NCBI GenBank assembly: GCA_937930165.1
Contig: CALGVL010000117.1
Span: 1-23,185, forward strand
From: an uncultured Acetobacteraceae bacterium
Lineage (GTDB): Bacteria; Pseudomonadota; Alphaproteobacteria; Acetobacterales; Acetobacteraceae
Length of the DNA stretch: 23,185 bases
Direction: 5' to 3'
The notes under the pieces are model-generated. The model had not been told where the DNA came from. It made no database searches and worked only from the letters and a program-made list of their open reading frames with translations. Shown here piece by piece: positions 15,992-22,973 of this stretch (within the stretch, counting starts at the first letter, position 1; every line of letters starts with the position of its first letter). Made by a program: the position numbers and the translations under genes.

Positions 15992-16378
15992 TCAGACCGC
16001 GGGCTGGGCGATGATGGTCCGCTGCAGGCGCTGCACCCAGGAATTGTAGTTCGGATGGATGTTGGTGCCGTCGTAATTCAGGTTGACGCTGCTGGAATAG
16101 CGGATGCTGAAGCGCTCCGTGTCATAGGGGATGTCCACGATCGCCTGATGGTCGCGCAGGTTCAGCGTGCCGCGGATCAGTCCGGGGCTGACAGTCTGCA
16201 TGTTCCAGCCGAGGCTGGCGCCGGCCCGCCGGATCTGGTCGGCCCGCTGGGCCAGTGTCCCCCGGCCGATGAACTCTCCGTCGACCTGGCTCTGGATGGG
16301 TGCGCGGCGGCAGGCGGCAAGGCTGGCCGCGACCAGGGCGAGGCCGGCGGCATTGCGCAGCAGATGGCGGCGGTGCAT
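15992..16378 (-). CDS. Small conserved lipoprotein of unknown function
   Basis: Secreted lipoprotein of 128 residues. A basic start, a hydrophobic stretch and a lipobox ASLAAC with Cys23 mark a signal peptidase II site. The mature part ends in a Tyr/Asn-rich block with RYSSSVNLNYDG and IHPNYNSWVQRL, a pattern I recall from small proteobacterial lipoproteins without a known role. The ATG at 16378 has GAGGAGAA 5-6 nt upstream. It lies tail to tail with the ketoreductase and head to head with the flavoenzyme. A link to polyene transport to the outer membrane is possible from position only. Confidence 0.8.
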   Translation of the reverse strand: MHRRHLLRNAAGLALVAASLAACRRAPIQSQVDGEFIGRGTLAQRADQIRRAGASLGWNMQTVSPGLIRGTLNLRDHQAIVDIPYDTERFSIRYSSSVNLNYDGTNIHPNYNSWVQRLQRTIIAQPAV

Positions 16379-16558
16379 GGGCTTCTCCTCGGTTCCTGGC
16401 GCCACGAAGGACGCCCCCCTTTGCAATGATGCCGTGTTGCGGCCACAGCACAATATGAAAGGGCTGCGCGCCCGGATGAGCGGTTGCAAAGCGGGTTCCG
16501 ATACGGTTGCCTTTCGTTCGCCGCCCGGCCCTGCCGGCGGATCCAGCCGAGGTGAAGA
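16379..16558. promoter_or_regulatory. Divergent intergenic region, lipoprotein and flavoenzyme
   Basis: This 180-nt gap must hold promoters for both divergent genes. It contains a spaced inverted pair, TTTGCAA (16420-16426) and TTGCAAA (16484-16490), and an AT-richer core around 16449-16460. No good -35/-10 pair was seen on either strand. Confidence 0.3.
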
Positions 16559-17908
16559 GTGATCATGCCGCCTGCCGTGACCGAATCCCTGGCCGAGCGC
16601 ACCGCCGGCCAGCCGCCGACGGAGCAAGCCTGCGACGTGCTGGTGATCGGCGGCGGCCCGGCGGGCTCCACCGCCGCGGCACTGCTGGCGGAGCGGGGCC
16701 GGCATGTGGTCATGCTGGAGAAGGACGTGCATCCGCGCTTCCATATCGGCGAATCGCTGCTGCCACAGAACCTGCGCGTCTTCGACCGGCTCTGCATCGG
16801 CGATGCGGTGGCGCGGATCGGCGTCTACAAGCCTGGCGCCGCCTTCGTCTCCGATGCCCATGCCAACCGGCAAGTCCAGTTCTCCTTCGCCCAGGCGGCG
16901 AACCGCACCTATACGCACAGCTACCAGGTGCTGCGCTCCGAATTCGACGAGCTGCTGTTCCGCCACGCCGCCTCCCGCGGCGCCGAGACGCATGAGGGGG
17001 TGCAGGTGACGGAGGTGGAGCTGGACGCGGCCCGCGGCTCCCGCGTCCTGGCCCGGGATGCCTCTGGCAGGACGCTCGCCTGGCGTGCGCGCTATGTGGT
17101 GGACGCCTCCGGCCGCGACACCTTCCTCGCCGGCCGCATGGGAAGCAAGGAGCGCAACAGCCGCAACAACACCGCGGCGCTCTACAGCCATTTCCGGGGA
17201 GTCAAGACGCGGGACGGATCGCCGCAGGAGGATGGCTACATCACCATCCACCTCTTCCAGCACGGATGGTTCTGGTTCATCCCGCTGCGCGACGGCACGA
17301 TGAGCATCGGCGTCGTCAGCAACCCGGACTTCTTCAAGCGCCGCCGCGGCAGCAAGGAGGAATTCCTGCTGCAGGCGCTGAATTCCTGCCCGGCCGCCGC
17401 CGAGCGCATCCGCGACGCGGTGATGATCATGCCGCCGGTCGCCACCGGCAATTACTCCTACCGCTCGCGCGTCATGCGGGGGGAGGGCTGGCTGATGGTG
17501 GGCGACGCCTTCACCTTCATCGACCCGGTCTTCTCCTCCGGCGTCTGCCTGGCCATGGCGAGCAGCGAGATGGCGGCGGACGCCATCCATGTCTGGCTGG
17601 ACGACCCGAAGCGCGCCGAGCCGATGCTGCGGGACTTCGAGCGCAAGGTGCGCGGCGCGGCGAACGCCCTCTCCTGGCTCATCTACCGGATCAACGACCC
17701 GGTGCTGCGCGACATGTTCATGACGCCGAGCAACCGCTTCCGCATGCGGGAGGGGCTGGTGAGCATGCTTGCCGGCGATGTCCACCGGAATCCGAGCTAC
17801 CGCCTGCCGGTGCTGGCCTTCAAGGCCTGCTTCTACATGCTGAAGGGCATGCGCTGGCTTGGCTTCGGCATTGACGGCAAACGGCTGGCGCCCCAACCGG
17901 TCAGCTGA
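16559..17908 (+). CDS. FAD-dependent oxidoreductase, flavin-dependent halogenase-like
   Basis: Flavoprotein of 449 residues. The FAD fold is clear: GGGPAGS (31-37), LEKDVHPRFHIGESLLP as in phenolic halogenases and related oxidoreductases, DASGRDTFLA and the second FAD motif VGDAFTFIDPVFSSG. The WxWxIP signature of flavin-dependent halogenases is present as WFWFIP (237-242), and a lysine follows the GESLLP block (Lys91), near where the catalytic lysine is found in that family. Similar genes occur in xanthomonadin and flexirubin clusters. It may halogenate or hydroxylate the aryl head; the sequence does not decide which. The start is GTG 16559 or ATG 16565, with GAGGTGAAG upstream. Its stop overlaps the convergent DUF218 gene by 8 nt. 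Confidence 0.88.
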   Translation: MIMPPAVTESLAERTAGQPPTEQACDVLVIGGGPAGSTAAALLAERGRHVVMLEKDVHPRFHIGESLLPQNLRVFDRLCIGDAVARIGVYKPGAAFVSDAHANRQVQFSFAQAANRTYTHSYQVLRSEFDELLFRHAASRGAETHEGVQVTEVELDAARGSRVLARDASGRTLAWRARYVVDASGRDTFLAGRMGSKERNSRNNTAALYSHFRGVKTRDGSPQEDGYITIHLFQHGWFWFIPLRDGTMSIGVVSNPDFFKRRRGSKEEFLLQALNSCPAAAERIRDAVMIMPPVATGNYSYRSRVMRGEGWLMVGDAFTFIDPVFSSGVCLAMASSEMAADAIHVWLDDPKRAEPMLRDFERKVRGAANALSWLIYRINDPVLRDMFMTPSNRFRMREGLVSMLAGDVHRNPSYRLPVLAFKACFYMLKGMRWLGFGIDGKRLAPQPVS

Positions 17909-18584
17909 TCCGCGCCAGCATGCGGCGGTTGCCGGTTGCACGGGCGAAGCCGCGGCCGACGACATACCAGTGCAGGAGGAAGGCTTCGGCCGGCAGGCGC
18001 CGCCATGCGCGCAGGGGCAGGCGGCCCTCCTCCGCGGCGCAGGGCAGGACCGGCAGCCCCAGGCCGCGCGCCATCAGCATCGCGCGGGCGAGATGCGTGC
18101 GGCTGGTCACCAGCAGGAGTGGCGGCCCGCCGCCGGCCGGGCGGAAGGCGGCGCGGAATTCGCGCAGATTCTCCAGCGTGTGGCGCGACCGCGCCTCGGT
18201 GGCGATGCGGTCCGGGGCAAGGCCGGCAGCGAGGAGGTAACGGCGCCCGGCCGCCGCCTCGGCGGGCGCGCCCGGCGCGGTGACGCCGCCGAGGACCACC
18301 ACCTCCAGGCTGGGCTGCTGCGCCGAAAGGACAAGGGCGCGGTCCAGGCGGGCGCGGAAGGCATGACCCGGCCGCCCCTCCGTCAACCGGGTGCCGAGGA
18401 CCAGGGCCTGCCGCACCGGTCCGGTCGGGCGGCTCGGCGCCGAGCAGGCGATGCGCAGCACCTGCCACAGCGCCGCCAGCAGGCTCAGCCCCAGGGTACA
18501 GGCCGCCACCGCCAGGGCGAGGAGGAGGGTCGCAACCCCCTCCGGGCCAAGGAAGGGCTCCGTGGTCGGGCCTTCCTGCCTCAC
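17901..18584 (-). CDS. DUF218 (YdcF/ElyC/SanA-type) membrane protein
   Basis: Protein of 227 residues with one long N-terminal hydrophobic segment (about 17-45) followed by a DUF218 domain: QALVLGTRLTEGRPG, FRARLDRALVL, VVVLGGVTAPG, SRHTLENLREF and LLVTSRTHLARAM. Family members ElyC and SanA affect envelope integrity in enterobacteria; the biochemical reaction is not established. I chose GTG 18584 because it overlaps the hydrolase stop as GTGA; the ATG at 18617 has no ribosome site. It is the second gene of a two-gene minus-strand operon. Its 3' end overlaps the flavoenzyme gene by 8 nt at the palindrome TCAGCTGA, which holds both stop codons. Confidence 0.83.
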   Translation of the reverse strand: MRQEGPTTEPFLGPEGVATLLLALAVAACTLGLSLLAALWQVLRIACSAPSRPTGPVRQALVLGTRLTEGRPGHAFRARLDRALVLSAQQPSLEVVVLGGVTAPGAPAEAAAGRRYLLAAGLAPDRIATEARSRHTLENLREFRAAFRPAGGGPPLLLVTSRTHLARAMLMARGLGLPVLPCAAEEGRLPLRAWRRLPAEAFLLHWYVVGRGFARATGNRRMLARIS

Positions 18585-19678
18585 CCCGTCGCCTGGGCTT
18601 CGGTGCCGGCCAGCCATCGGGTGCCGGCAATGTCGGCGCCGGAGGGCAGGGGGGCATCCGGGTTCAGCACCCAGGCGGCGACGTCCCGCGTCACCACGGC
18701 CCGGTTCCGGTCGCGCAGGAGCAGGTGATAGCCCTGCGGGTAGTAGGCGAAGCGGTGCGGCGCGCCGGCGGGCAGGGTCTGCAGCATCCTGCGCATCGCC
18801 CCCTTCGGCACCAGCGCGTCATTGCCGCCATAGAGGATCAGGGTCCGCGCGCGGAAGCGCGGCACGGCGGCCACCGCCTCGTCCATCAGGTCGACGAGGC
18901 CGTAGACCGCATCCACCCGGACCTCCTTGGCGGTCAGCGGGTCACGCGCCCAGCGCTCCATCGCCTCCTCGCTGTCGGTCGGGGCGAAGCCGGGGGCGGC
19001 GGCGCGGAAGCCGACCACCGGGATGGCGCGCGACGCGAATTCCAGGATGACCCGCATCCAGGGCGCCATGCTGGACCGCCCGCGCACGGCCGGGGCCAGC
19101 AGCACATAGCCATTGGCGGGGGGCGGGCTGGCGGAGGTTGCGGCCACCAGCAGCACGGCGACGCCCATGCTCTCGCCCATCAGGTAGAGCGGGATGCCGG
19201 GATGGCGGGCGCGGACCAGCCGGGTCACGGCCATGGCGTCGGACACCAGGGTCGGCGCGCCCGGCCAGATGCCGCGATGCGGCGCCGCGCCGAAGCCGCG
19301 CTGGTCATAGGCATAGACGGCGATCCCCGCGGCGTTGAACAGTGGCGCGGGGATGTCGAAGGCGTTGATGGAATAGTCGCCGAAGCCGTGCAGCCCCAGC
19401 AGGACCGCGCGTGGCTCGCCGGGCGGCAGCCAGGCCCGGTAGGGCAGCCGCGCGCCATCCGCCATGATGAAGGCCCGCGGCGAAACTGCGGGATCCGTCA
19501 CCGGGAGCCCGGCGGGAATGACCTGCGGCGCGCAGCCTGAAGCGGCGAGGGCGAGCGGCAGCAGGGCGAGCTGCCGGCGGCGCAGCCCCTGGGTCGGTGG
19601 TGGCGAGGCGGTGAGCGCATGCGCGGGGCGCGCGGGCCTCGCCGCCCTGGTCAGCCCGGCGAGCAGAGACGCAAGCAA
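18581..19678 (-). CDS. Lipoprotein alpha/beta hydrolase (monoacylglycerol lipase-like)
   Basis: Serine hydrolase of 365 residues in the Hydrolase_4/lysophospholipase group. The nucleophile elbow is MGESMG (Ser170), the oxyanion region is LLGLHGFGDYS, and the likely acid and base are Asp287 in YGGNDALVP and His318 in YPQGYHLLL. An internal basic stretch, hydrophobic run and AASGC (Cys49) suggest a lipoprotein signal. The only start codon I find is TTG 19678, with GGAG 9 nt upstream, giving an unusually long region before the signal core. It may cleave acyl esters in the envelope. It is the first gene of the operon with the DUF218 protein, and a link to the polyene lipid is unproven. Confidence 0.85.
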   Translation of the reverse strand: MLASLLAGLTRAARPARPAHALTASPPPTQGLRRRQLALLPLALAASGCAPQVIPAGLPVTDPAVSPRAFIMADGARLPYRAWLPPGEPRAVLLGLHGFGDYSINAFDIPAPLFNAAGIAVYAYDQRGFGAAPHRGIWPGAPTLVSDAMAVTRLVRARHPGIPLYLMGESMGVAVLLVAATSASPPPANGYVLLAPAVRGRSSMAPWMRVILEFASRAIPVVGFRAAAPGFAPTDSEEAMERWARDPLTAKEVRVDAVYGLVDLMDEAVAAVPRFRARTLILYGGNDALVPKGAMRRMLQTLPAGAPHRFAYYPQGYHLLLRDRNRAVVTRDVAAWVLNPDAPLPSGADIAGTRWLAGTEAQATG

Positions 19679-19898
19679 ACGCGAAGCTCCAGATCAGGGA
19701 AGGCCATTATCCGCAGAGCCGGGCGCCCGACTCAATCGATATTCCCAATCCGGTGAGGCACCGGGGCGTGGCCCGCCGGGCGGGCATGGAAGGTTCGCTG
19801 GCCGTAATACCGAATGATGATTGTATAAAACGAACAAACACGTGCAATGAACGTTGAATCGTGCCAGGCTTACCCGCACTGAGCGAAGGAGAGGCGCC
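19679..19898. promoter_or_regulatory. Divergent intergenic region, hydrolase and cupin
   Basis: This 220-nt gap lies between the divergent hydrolase and cupin genes. It contains the AT-richest stretch of its neighbourhood at about 19801-19860, including TGTATAAAA (19822-19830) and a run of CAAACA/GAACAAA. TATAAA could be a plus-strand -10 box but no -35 at normal spacing is seen; on the minus strand TTGCAC and TATACA are spaced too closely. The promoter assignment is therefore only regional. Confidence 0.35.
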
Positions 19899-20396
19899 AT
19901 GCCCCATGACGGCCACGACAGCCAGACCATCCCGCCGGATGGCTGGAAGCACAGCGGCGTCCGGGTGATCCCCGGCGACAGCCTGGACACCAACACCGCC
20001 CAGACTCCCGGCATGAACCGCGCCGCGGCGATCAACGCCGCCCGTGTCGGGGCGCAGAAGATCTGGGCCGGAACTGTGCATATCCACCCGGATGCCAAGA
20101 CCGGCGCGCACCACCACGGCCCGCTGGAGAGCGTGATTTATGTGGTGAAGGGCCGCGCCCGCATGCGCTGGGGCGAGCGGCTGGAATTCGTCGCCGAGGC
20201 CGGTCCCGGCGACTTCATCTATGTCCCGCCCTATGTCCCGCACCAGGAGATCAACGCCTCCTCCGATGAGACGCTGGAATGCGTCCTGGTGCGCAGCGAC
20301 AACGAGGCGGTGGTGGTGAATCTCGACATCGAGCCGGTGGAGAAGCCGGAACAGGTGCTCTGGATCGACCCGATCCACAAGGCGCCCGGCGGCTGA
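19899..20396 (+). CDS. Cupin-domain protein
   Basis: Single-domain cupin of 165 residues. Metal-binding motif 1 is GAHHHGPLESVIYVVKG (His71-73, Glu77) and motif 2 is GDFIYVPPYVPHQEIN (His115), so a mononuclear metal site is likely. The flanks have MNRAAAINAARVGAQKIW at the N-terminal side and an acidic C-terminus. The ATG at 19899 has AAGGAG 7 nt upstream. Cupins of this kind include dioxygenases, isomerases and sensors; nothing here picks one. It lies 149 nt before the ATP-grasp gene on the same strand, but the structured leader in between suggests separate control. Confidence 0.85.
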   Translation: MPHDGHDSQTIPPDGWKHSGVRVIPGDSLDTNTAQTPGMNRAAAINAARVGAQKIWAGTVHIHPDAKTGAHHHGPLESVIYVVKGRARMRWGERLEFVAEAGPGDFIYVPPYVPHQEINASSDETLECVLVRSDNEAVVVNLDIEPVEKPEQVLWIDPIHKAPGG

Positions 20397-20451
20397 GCAG
20401 GTCTGAATCGGCCTGCCCGGCATGCGAGGCGGCCCCGCGACAATTTTGCGA

Positions 20452-20544
20452 TGGAATGTCGTTTATATCTCGCCATGGGTGGAAAAATGAACCATGATAT
20501 AGAGTGAATATGCCGCCATAGGCATCGAGCTGGAGGACATTCCA
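20452..20544 (+). promoter_or_regulatory. Candidate structured leader (three-way junction) before the ATP-grasp gene
   Basis: A closing helix pairs TGGAATGTC (20452-20460) with GACATTCCA (20536-20544), 9 perfect base pairs. Inside are two more helices: TATATC/GATATA (20464-20469 with 20496-20501, extended by ATGG/CCAT) and ATGCC/GGCAT (20510-20514 with 20521-20525). The 3' arm of the closing helix starts on the last G of the GGAGG ribosome site (20532-20536) and ends one base before the ATG at 20546, so folding would hide translation initiation. A mini-ORF MNHDIE (20487-20507, with GGTGG upstream) lies inside. Part of the AT-rich dyad might instead be promoter DNA. Confidence 0.4.
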
Positions 20545-20545
20545 C

Positions 20546-21508
20546 ATGTCGCAGATCCATGTCATCCATGAAAACCCCGCCTGGATGCCCCCCTTTGCCG
20601 AGGCTTTTGCCCGGCGCGGCCTGCCCTGGCGGGAATGGATGCTGGACCGTGGTGTTTTCGACCTCTCCGTCCCGCCGCCGGAGGGTATCTGGTACAGCCG
20701 CATGAGTGCCTCGGCACATACGCGGGACCACCGCTACGCACCGGAGCTTGCCACCGCGGTCCTCGCCTGGCTGGAGCGGCATGGGCGGCGCGTGGTGAAT
20801 GGCAGCCGAGCCCTGGATCTGGAGATCAGCAAGGCCCGGCAATATGCGGCGCTGGAGGCTGCAGGCATTGCCGTGCCGCGGACTGTGCTGGCGGCGGGCA
20901 AGCTGGAGGCCGCGGAGGCGGCGCATCGCCACTTTCCTGGTCAGCCTATCGTTCTGAAGCCGAATCGCGGCGGCAAGGGCCTCGGTGTCCGGCTGTTCCA
21001 GGGGCCGGAGGCGCTGTGCGCCTGGCTCGACGGCCCGGACTACGAGGCGCCGGTCGATGGCCTGCACCTGCTGCAGCGCCATCTGCGCGCGGAGCGCCCG
21101 GTGATCACCCGCGCCGAATTCGTCGGCGGCCGCTTCCTCTACGCGGTGGAGGTGGACACCAGCGGCGGCTTCGAACTCTGCCCCGCCGAGGCCTGCGAGG
21201 TCGGCAGCGCCTGCCCTGCGGATGCGCGGGCCGCGGGCCCGAAATTCCGGATCCTGCCCGGCATGGATGCGGGGCTGCGGGAGCGGATGGAGCAGTTCCT
21301 CGCCGCCAACGGCATCGAGGTGGCCGGTATTGAATTCGTCACCGAAGCCGATGGCAGCTTCTGGACTTATGACGTGAACACCAACACCAACTACAACCCG
21401 GATGCCGAGCGGCGCGCCGGGATCGCCGGGACCGGCCGCTCCGGCCCCGGGGCGCTGGCCGAGTTCCTGGGCGCCGAGCTGGCGAGGCTCCGCCGCACTG
21501 CGGCCTGA
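20546..21508 (+). CDS. RimK-like ATP-grasp ligase
   Basis: ATP-grasp protein of 320 residues. Visible are a central nucleotide-binding block PIVLKPNRGGKGLGV (134-148, Lys138), the metal-binding Glu263 in GIEFVTEADG and the Asn-rich DVNTNTNYN (276-284) that ends the active site, as in RimK-type carboxylate-amine ligases. The N-terminal 80 residues form a preATP-grasp-like part with WYSRMSASAHTRDH. Such enzymes join an amine or amino acid to a carboxylate with ATP; the substrate is unknown. GGAGG lies 9 nt before the ATG. The gene is monocistronic: a hairpin follows at 21527-21554 and the next gene is convergent. No precursor peptide gene was seen nearby. Confidence 0.85.
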   Translation: MSQIHVIHENPAWMPPFAEAFARRGLPWREWMLDRGVFDLSVPPPEGIWYSRMSASAHTRDHRYAPELATAVLAWLERHGRRVVNGSRALDLEISKARQYAALEAAGIAVPRTVLAAGKLEAAEAAHRHFPGQPIVLKPNRGGKGLGVRLFQGPEALCAWLDGPDYEAPVDGLHLLQRHLRAERPVITRAEFVGGRFLYAVEVDTSGGFELCPAEACEVGSACPADARAAGPKFRILPGMDAGLRERMEQFLAANGIEVAGIEFVTEADGSFWTYDVNTNTNYNPDAERRAGIAGTGRSGPGALAEFLGAELARLRRTAA

Positions 21509-21526
21509 GGCCGGCGGATGCGGCGC

Positions 21527-21554
21527 GGCGGCCTTGTGTCTTGGGCGGGCCGCC
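21527..21554. terminator. GC hairpin between ATP-grasp and M23 peptidase genes
   Basis: GGCGGCC (21527-21533) and GGCCGCC (21548-21554) form a perfect 7-bp stem around a 14-nt loop in the gap between two convergent genes, ending against the stop of the peptidase. There is no U tract on the plus side. It probably acts as a bidirectional transcript end. Confidence 0.45.
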
Positions 21555-22823
21555 TCAGTCCGCGGCCGCCACCTCCTGCATCGGCTCCAGTCGCGCAAGC
21601 CAGGCCTGCAGGGACCGCCGCTCCGCCATGAAGGCGGCGAGGTCGCGGCCGGTGAGCTGCGTGCCCGCTTCCGCCTGCGCGGTGGCGGGATCCACGGGGC
21701 GGCCGGCCATGAGGATCTCGTAGTGAAGGTGCGGGCCGGTGGCGAGGCCGCTCGACCCTACCTTGCCGATGACATCGCCCTGCCGCACGCGGCTGCCGGG
21801 CTTCAGGCCGCGGGCGAAGGCGGAGAGATGGGCGTAGCGCGTCTCCGTGCCACCGGCATGGCGCAGCACGATCATCCGGCCATAGCCACTGGCATGGCCG
21901 ATCCGCTCGACCACGCCATCGGCGGCGGCATAGACCGGGGTGCCGGCGGGGGCAGCGAAATCGACCCCCTGATGCATGCGGGTGAAGCCCAGGACCGGAT
22001 GGTGCCGCATGCCGAAGCCGGAGGTGGCATGGGCGCCATCGAGCGGCGTGCGGAGGAAGGTGTGGCGCAGGCTGCGACCCGTGTCGTCGTACCAGTCGGC
22101 GCCTTCCGCGGTCACGTGGCGCCAGATCGAGAGGCGCCGGTCGGAGAGCTGGAATTCCGCATGAACCACTTCGCCGTTCCGCAGGAACTGCCCGTCCGCG
22201 TCACGGAAGCGCTCGAATAGCACCGCGAAGCTGTCGCCTGGCTGCAGGTCCCGCTGGAAGTCGATCTCATGCGCCAGCACGCGAACCAGGCCGAGGGCGA
22301 GAGAGGGGGGCAGGCCGGCGGCTTGCAGGTTGTCGAAGAGCGCGCCGCTGATCTGGCCGCGGGCCAGGACCAGATGCCGGTGCTGCTCCGCCTGCATCTC
22401 CTTCGCGGTCCAGCCGCTGCCGCTACGCGAGACAGTGACGACATGGCCTGGCCGGGTTTCGATCCGCAGGCCGATCAGGGCATTGTTCTGTGCCGGATCC
22501 TGGCGCAGCGTCAGCTCCTGCCCCGGCTGGAGCGTATGGGCCGGGAAGAGGGAGGTCAGCGCGGCCAGCGCCGGCGCGGCGTCTGCCGAGGCGATGCGGG
22601 CGGTGGCGAGGAGCTTGCCAAGCGTGTCGCCAGGGCGGACCACGAGGGTACGGACGGTGACATCCGGCTCGGCAAGGGGCAGTTCGGCGATGGCTGGTGC
22701 TGCTGCGGTTGGGGTGCTTCCCGACTGGCTGGGGGCGGATCGCGCCGCGCCGGCGCCTGGGCCCATGGCAAGGAACGCAACGAGTGGAACCCAGCGCGCC
22801 AGACACGCGGTGCGATACGGCAT
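21555..22823 (-). CDS. LysM-type/M23 family peptidase
   Basis: Secreted peptidoglycan endopeptidase of 422 residues. The N-terminus has a signal peptide (hydrophobic 11-26). Residues about 55-110 resemble a LysM/OapA-like domain with VRPGDTLGKLLA. The C-terminal M23 (LytM) domain carries the zinc ligands His284 and Asp288 in MHQGVDFAAP and His367 in GPHLHYE, and the catalytic His332 and His365, so it should be active and cut peptide cross-links. The ATG at 22823 has GGGAGG 9 nt upstream. It stands alone, convergent with the ATP-grasp gene and divergent from the likely rRNA operon. Confidence 0.9.
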   Translation of the reverse strand: MPYRTACLARWVPLVAFLAMGPGAGAARSAPSQSGSTPTAAAPAIAELPLAEPDVTVRTLVVRPGDTLGKLLATARIASADAAPALAALTSLFPAHTLQPGQELTLRQDPAQNNALIGLRIETRPGHVVTVSRSGSGWTAKEMQAEQHRHLVLARGQISGALFDNLQAAGLPPSLALGLVRVLAHEIDFQRDLQPGDSFAVLFERFRDADGQFLRNGEVVHAEFQLSDRRLSIWRHVTAEGADWYDDTGRSLRHTFLRTPLDGAHATSGFGMRHHPVLGFTRMHQGVDFAAPAGTPVYAAADGVVERIGHASGYGRMIVLRHAGGTETRYAHLSAFARGLKPGSRVRQGDVIGKVGSSGLATGPHLHYEILMAGRPVDPATAQAEAGTQLTGRDLAAFMAERRSLQAWLARLEPMQEVAAAD

Positions 22824-22832
22824 GAAGGTGAA

Positions 22833-22884
22833 CCTCCCGATCTGAAATGTGGCGACACAATCGGGGAAAAATGTTCTGCGTCAA
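22833..22884 (-). promoter_or_regulatory. Promoter and ribosome site of the M23 peptidase gene
   Basis: On the minus strand TTGACG (22884-22879) is a good -35 hexamer. At normal spacing it is followed only by weak -10 candidates around the GATTGTG run. The ribosome site GGGAGG lies at 22838-22833. The promoter is tentative; the ribosome site is clear. Confidence 0.35.
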
Positions 22885-22944
22885 CGGCTTGACTTGTTCG
22901 GTTGCGTGATGAGGTGAAGAAGTGCGGGGAGGCGGAAAAAGCAT

Positions 22945-22973
22945 TTGACTCCTCCCGGGGGCGCGATTAGAAG
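22945..22973 (+). promoter_or_regulatory. Strong rRNA/tRNA-type promoter
   Basis: TTGACT (22945-22950) is followed after exactly 17 nt of GC-rich spacer by TAGAAG (22968-22973). This -35/GC-rich spacer/-10 layout is usual for stable-RNA promoters of high-GC alphaproteobacteria. No protein gene follows in the remaining 212 nt. Confidence 0.5.

Noticed and set aside
15992..17965. A 657-codon minus-strand open frame across the flavoenzyme gene
   Set aside because: Only its last 128 codons, from the ATG at 16378, make sense as a protein. The rest is the antisense shadow of the well-supported flavoenzyme.
20487..20507. Mini-ORF MNHDIE as a RiPP precursor for the ATP-grasp ligase
   Set aside because: Six codons is too short for a leader plus core; at most it is a regulatory leader peptide, and it may be chance.
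22889..22894. TTGACT as a -35 box for the plus strand
   Set aside because: No -10-like hexamer 16-18 nt downstream; the TTGACT at 22945 with TAGAAG is much better.
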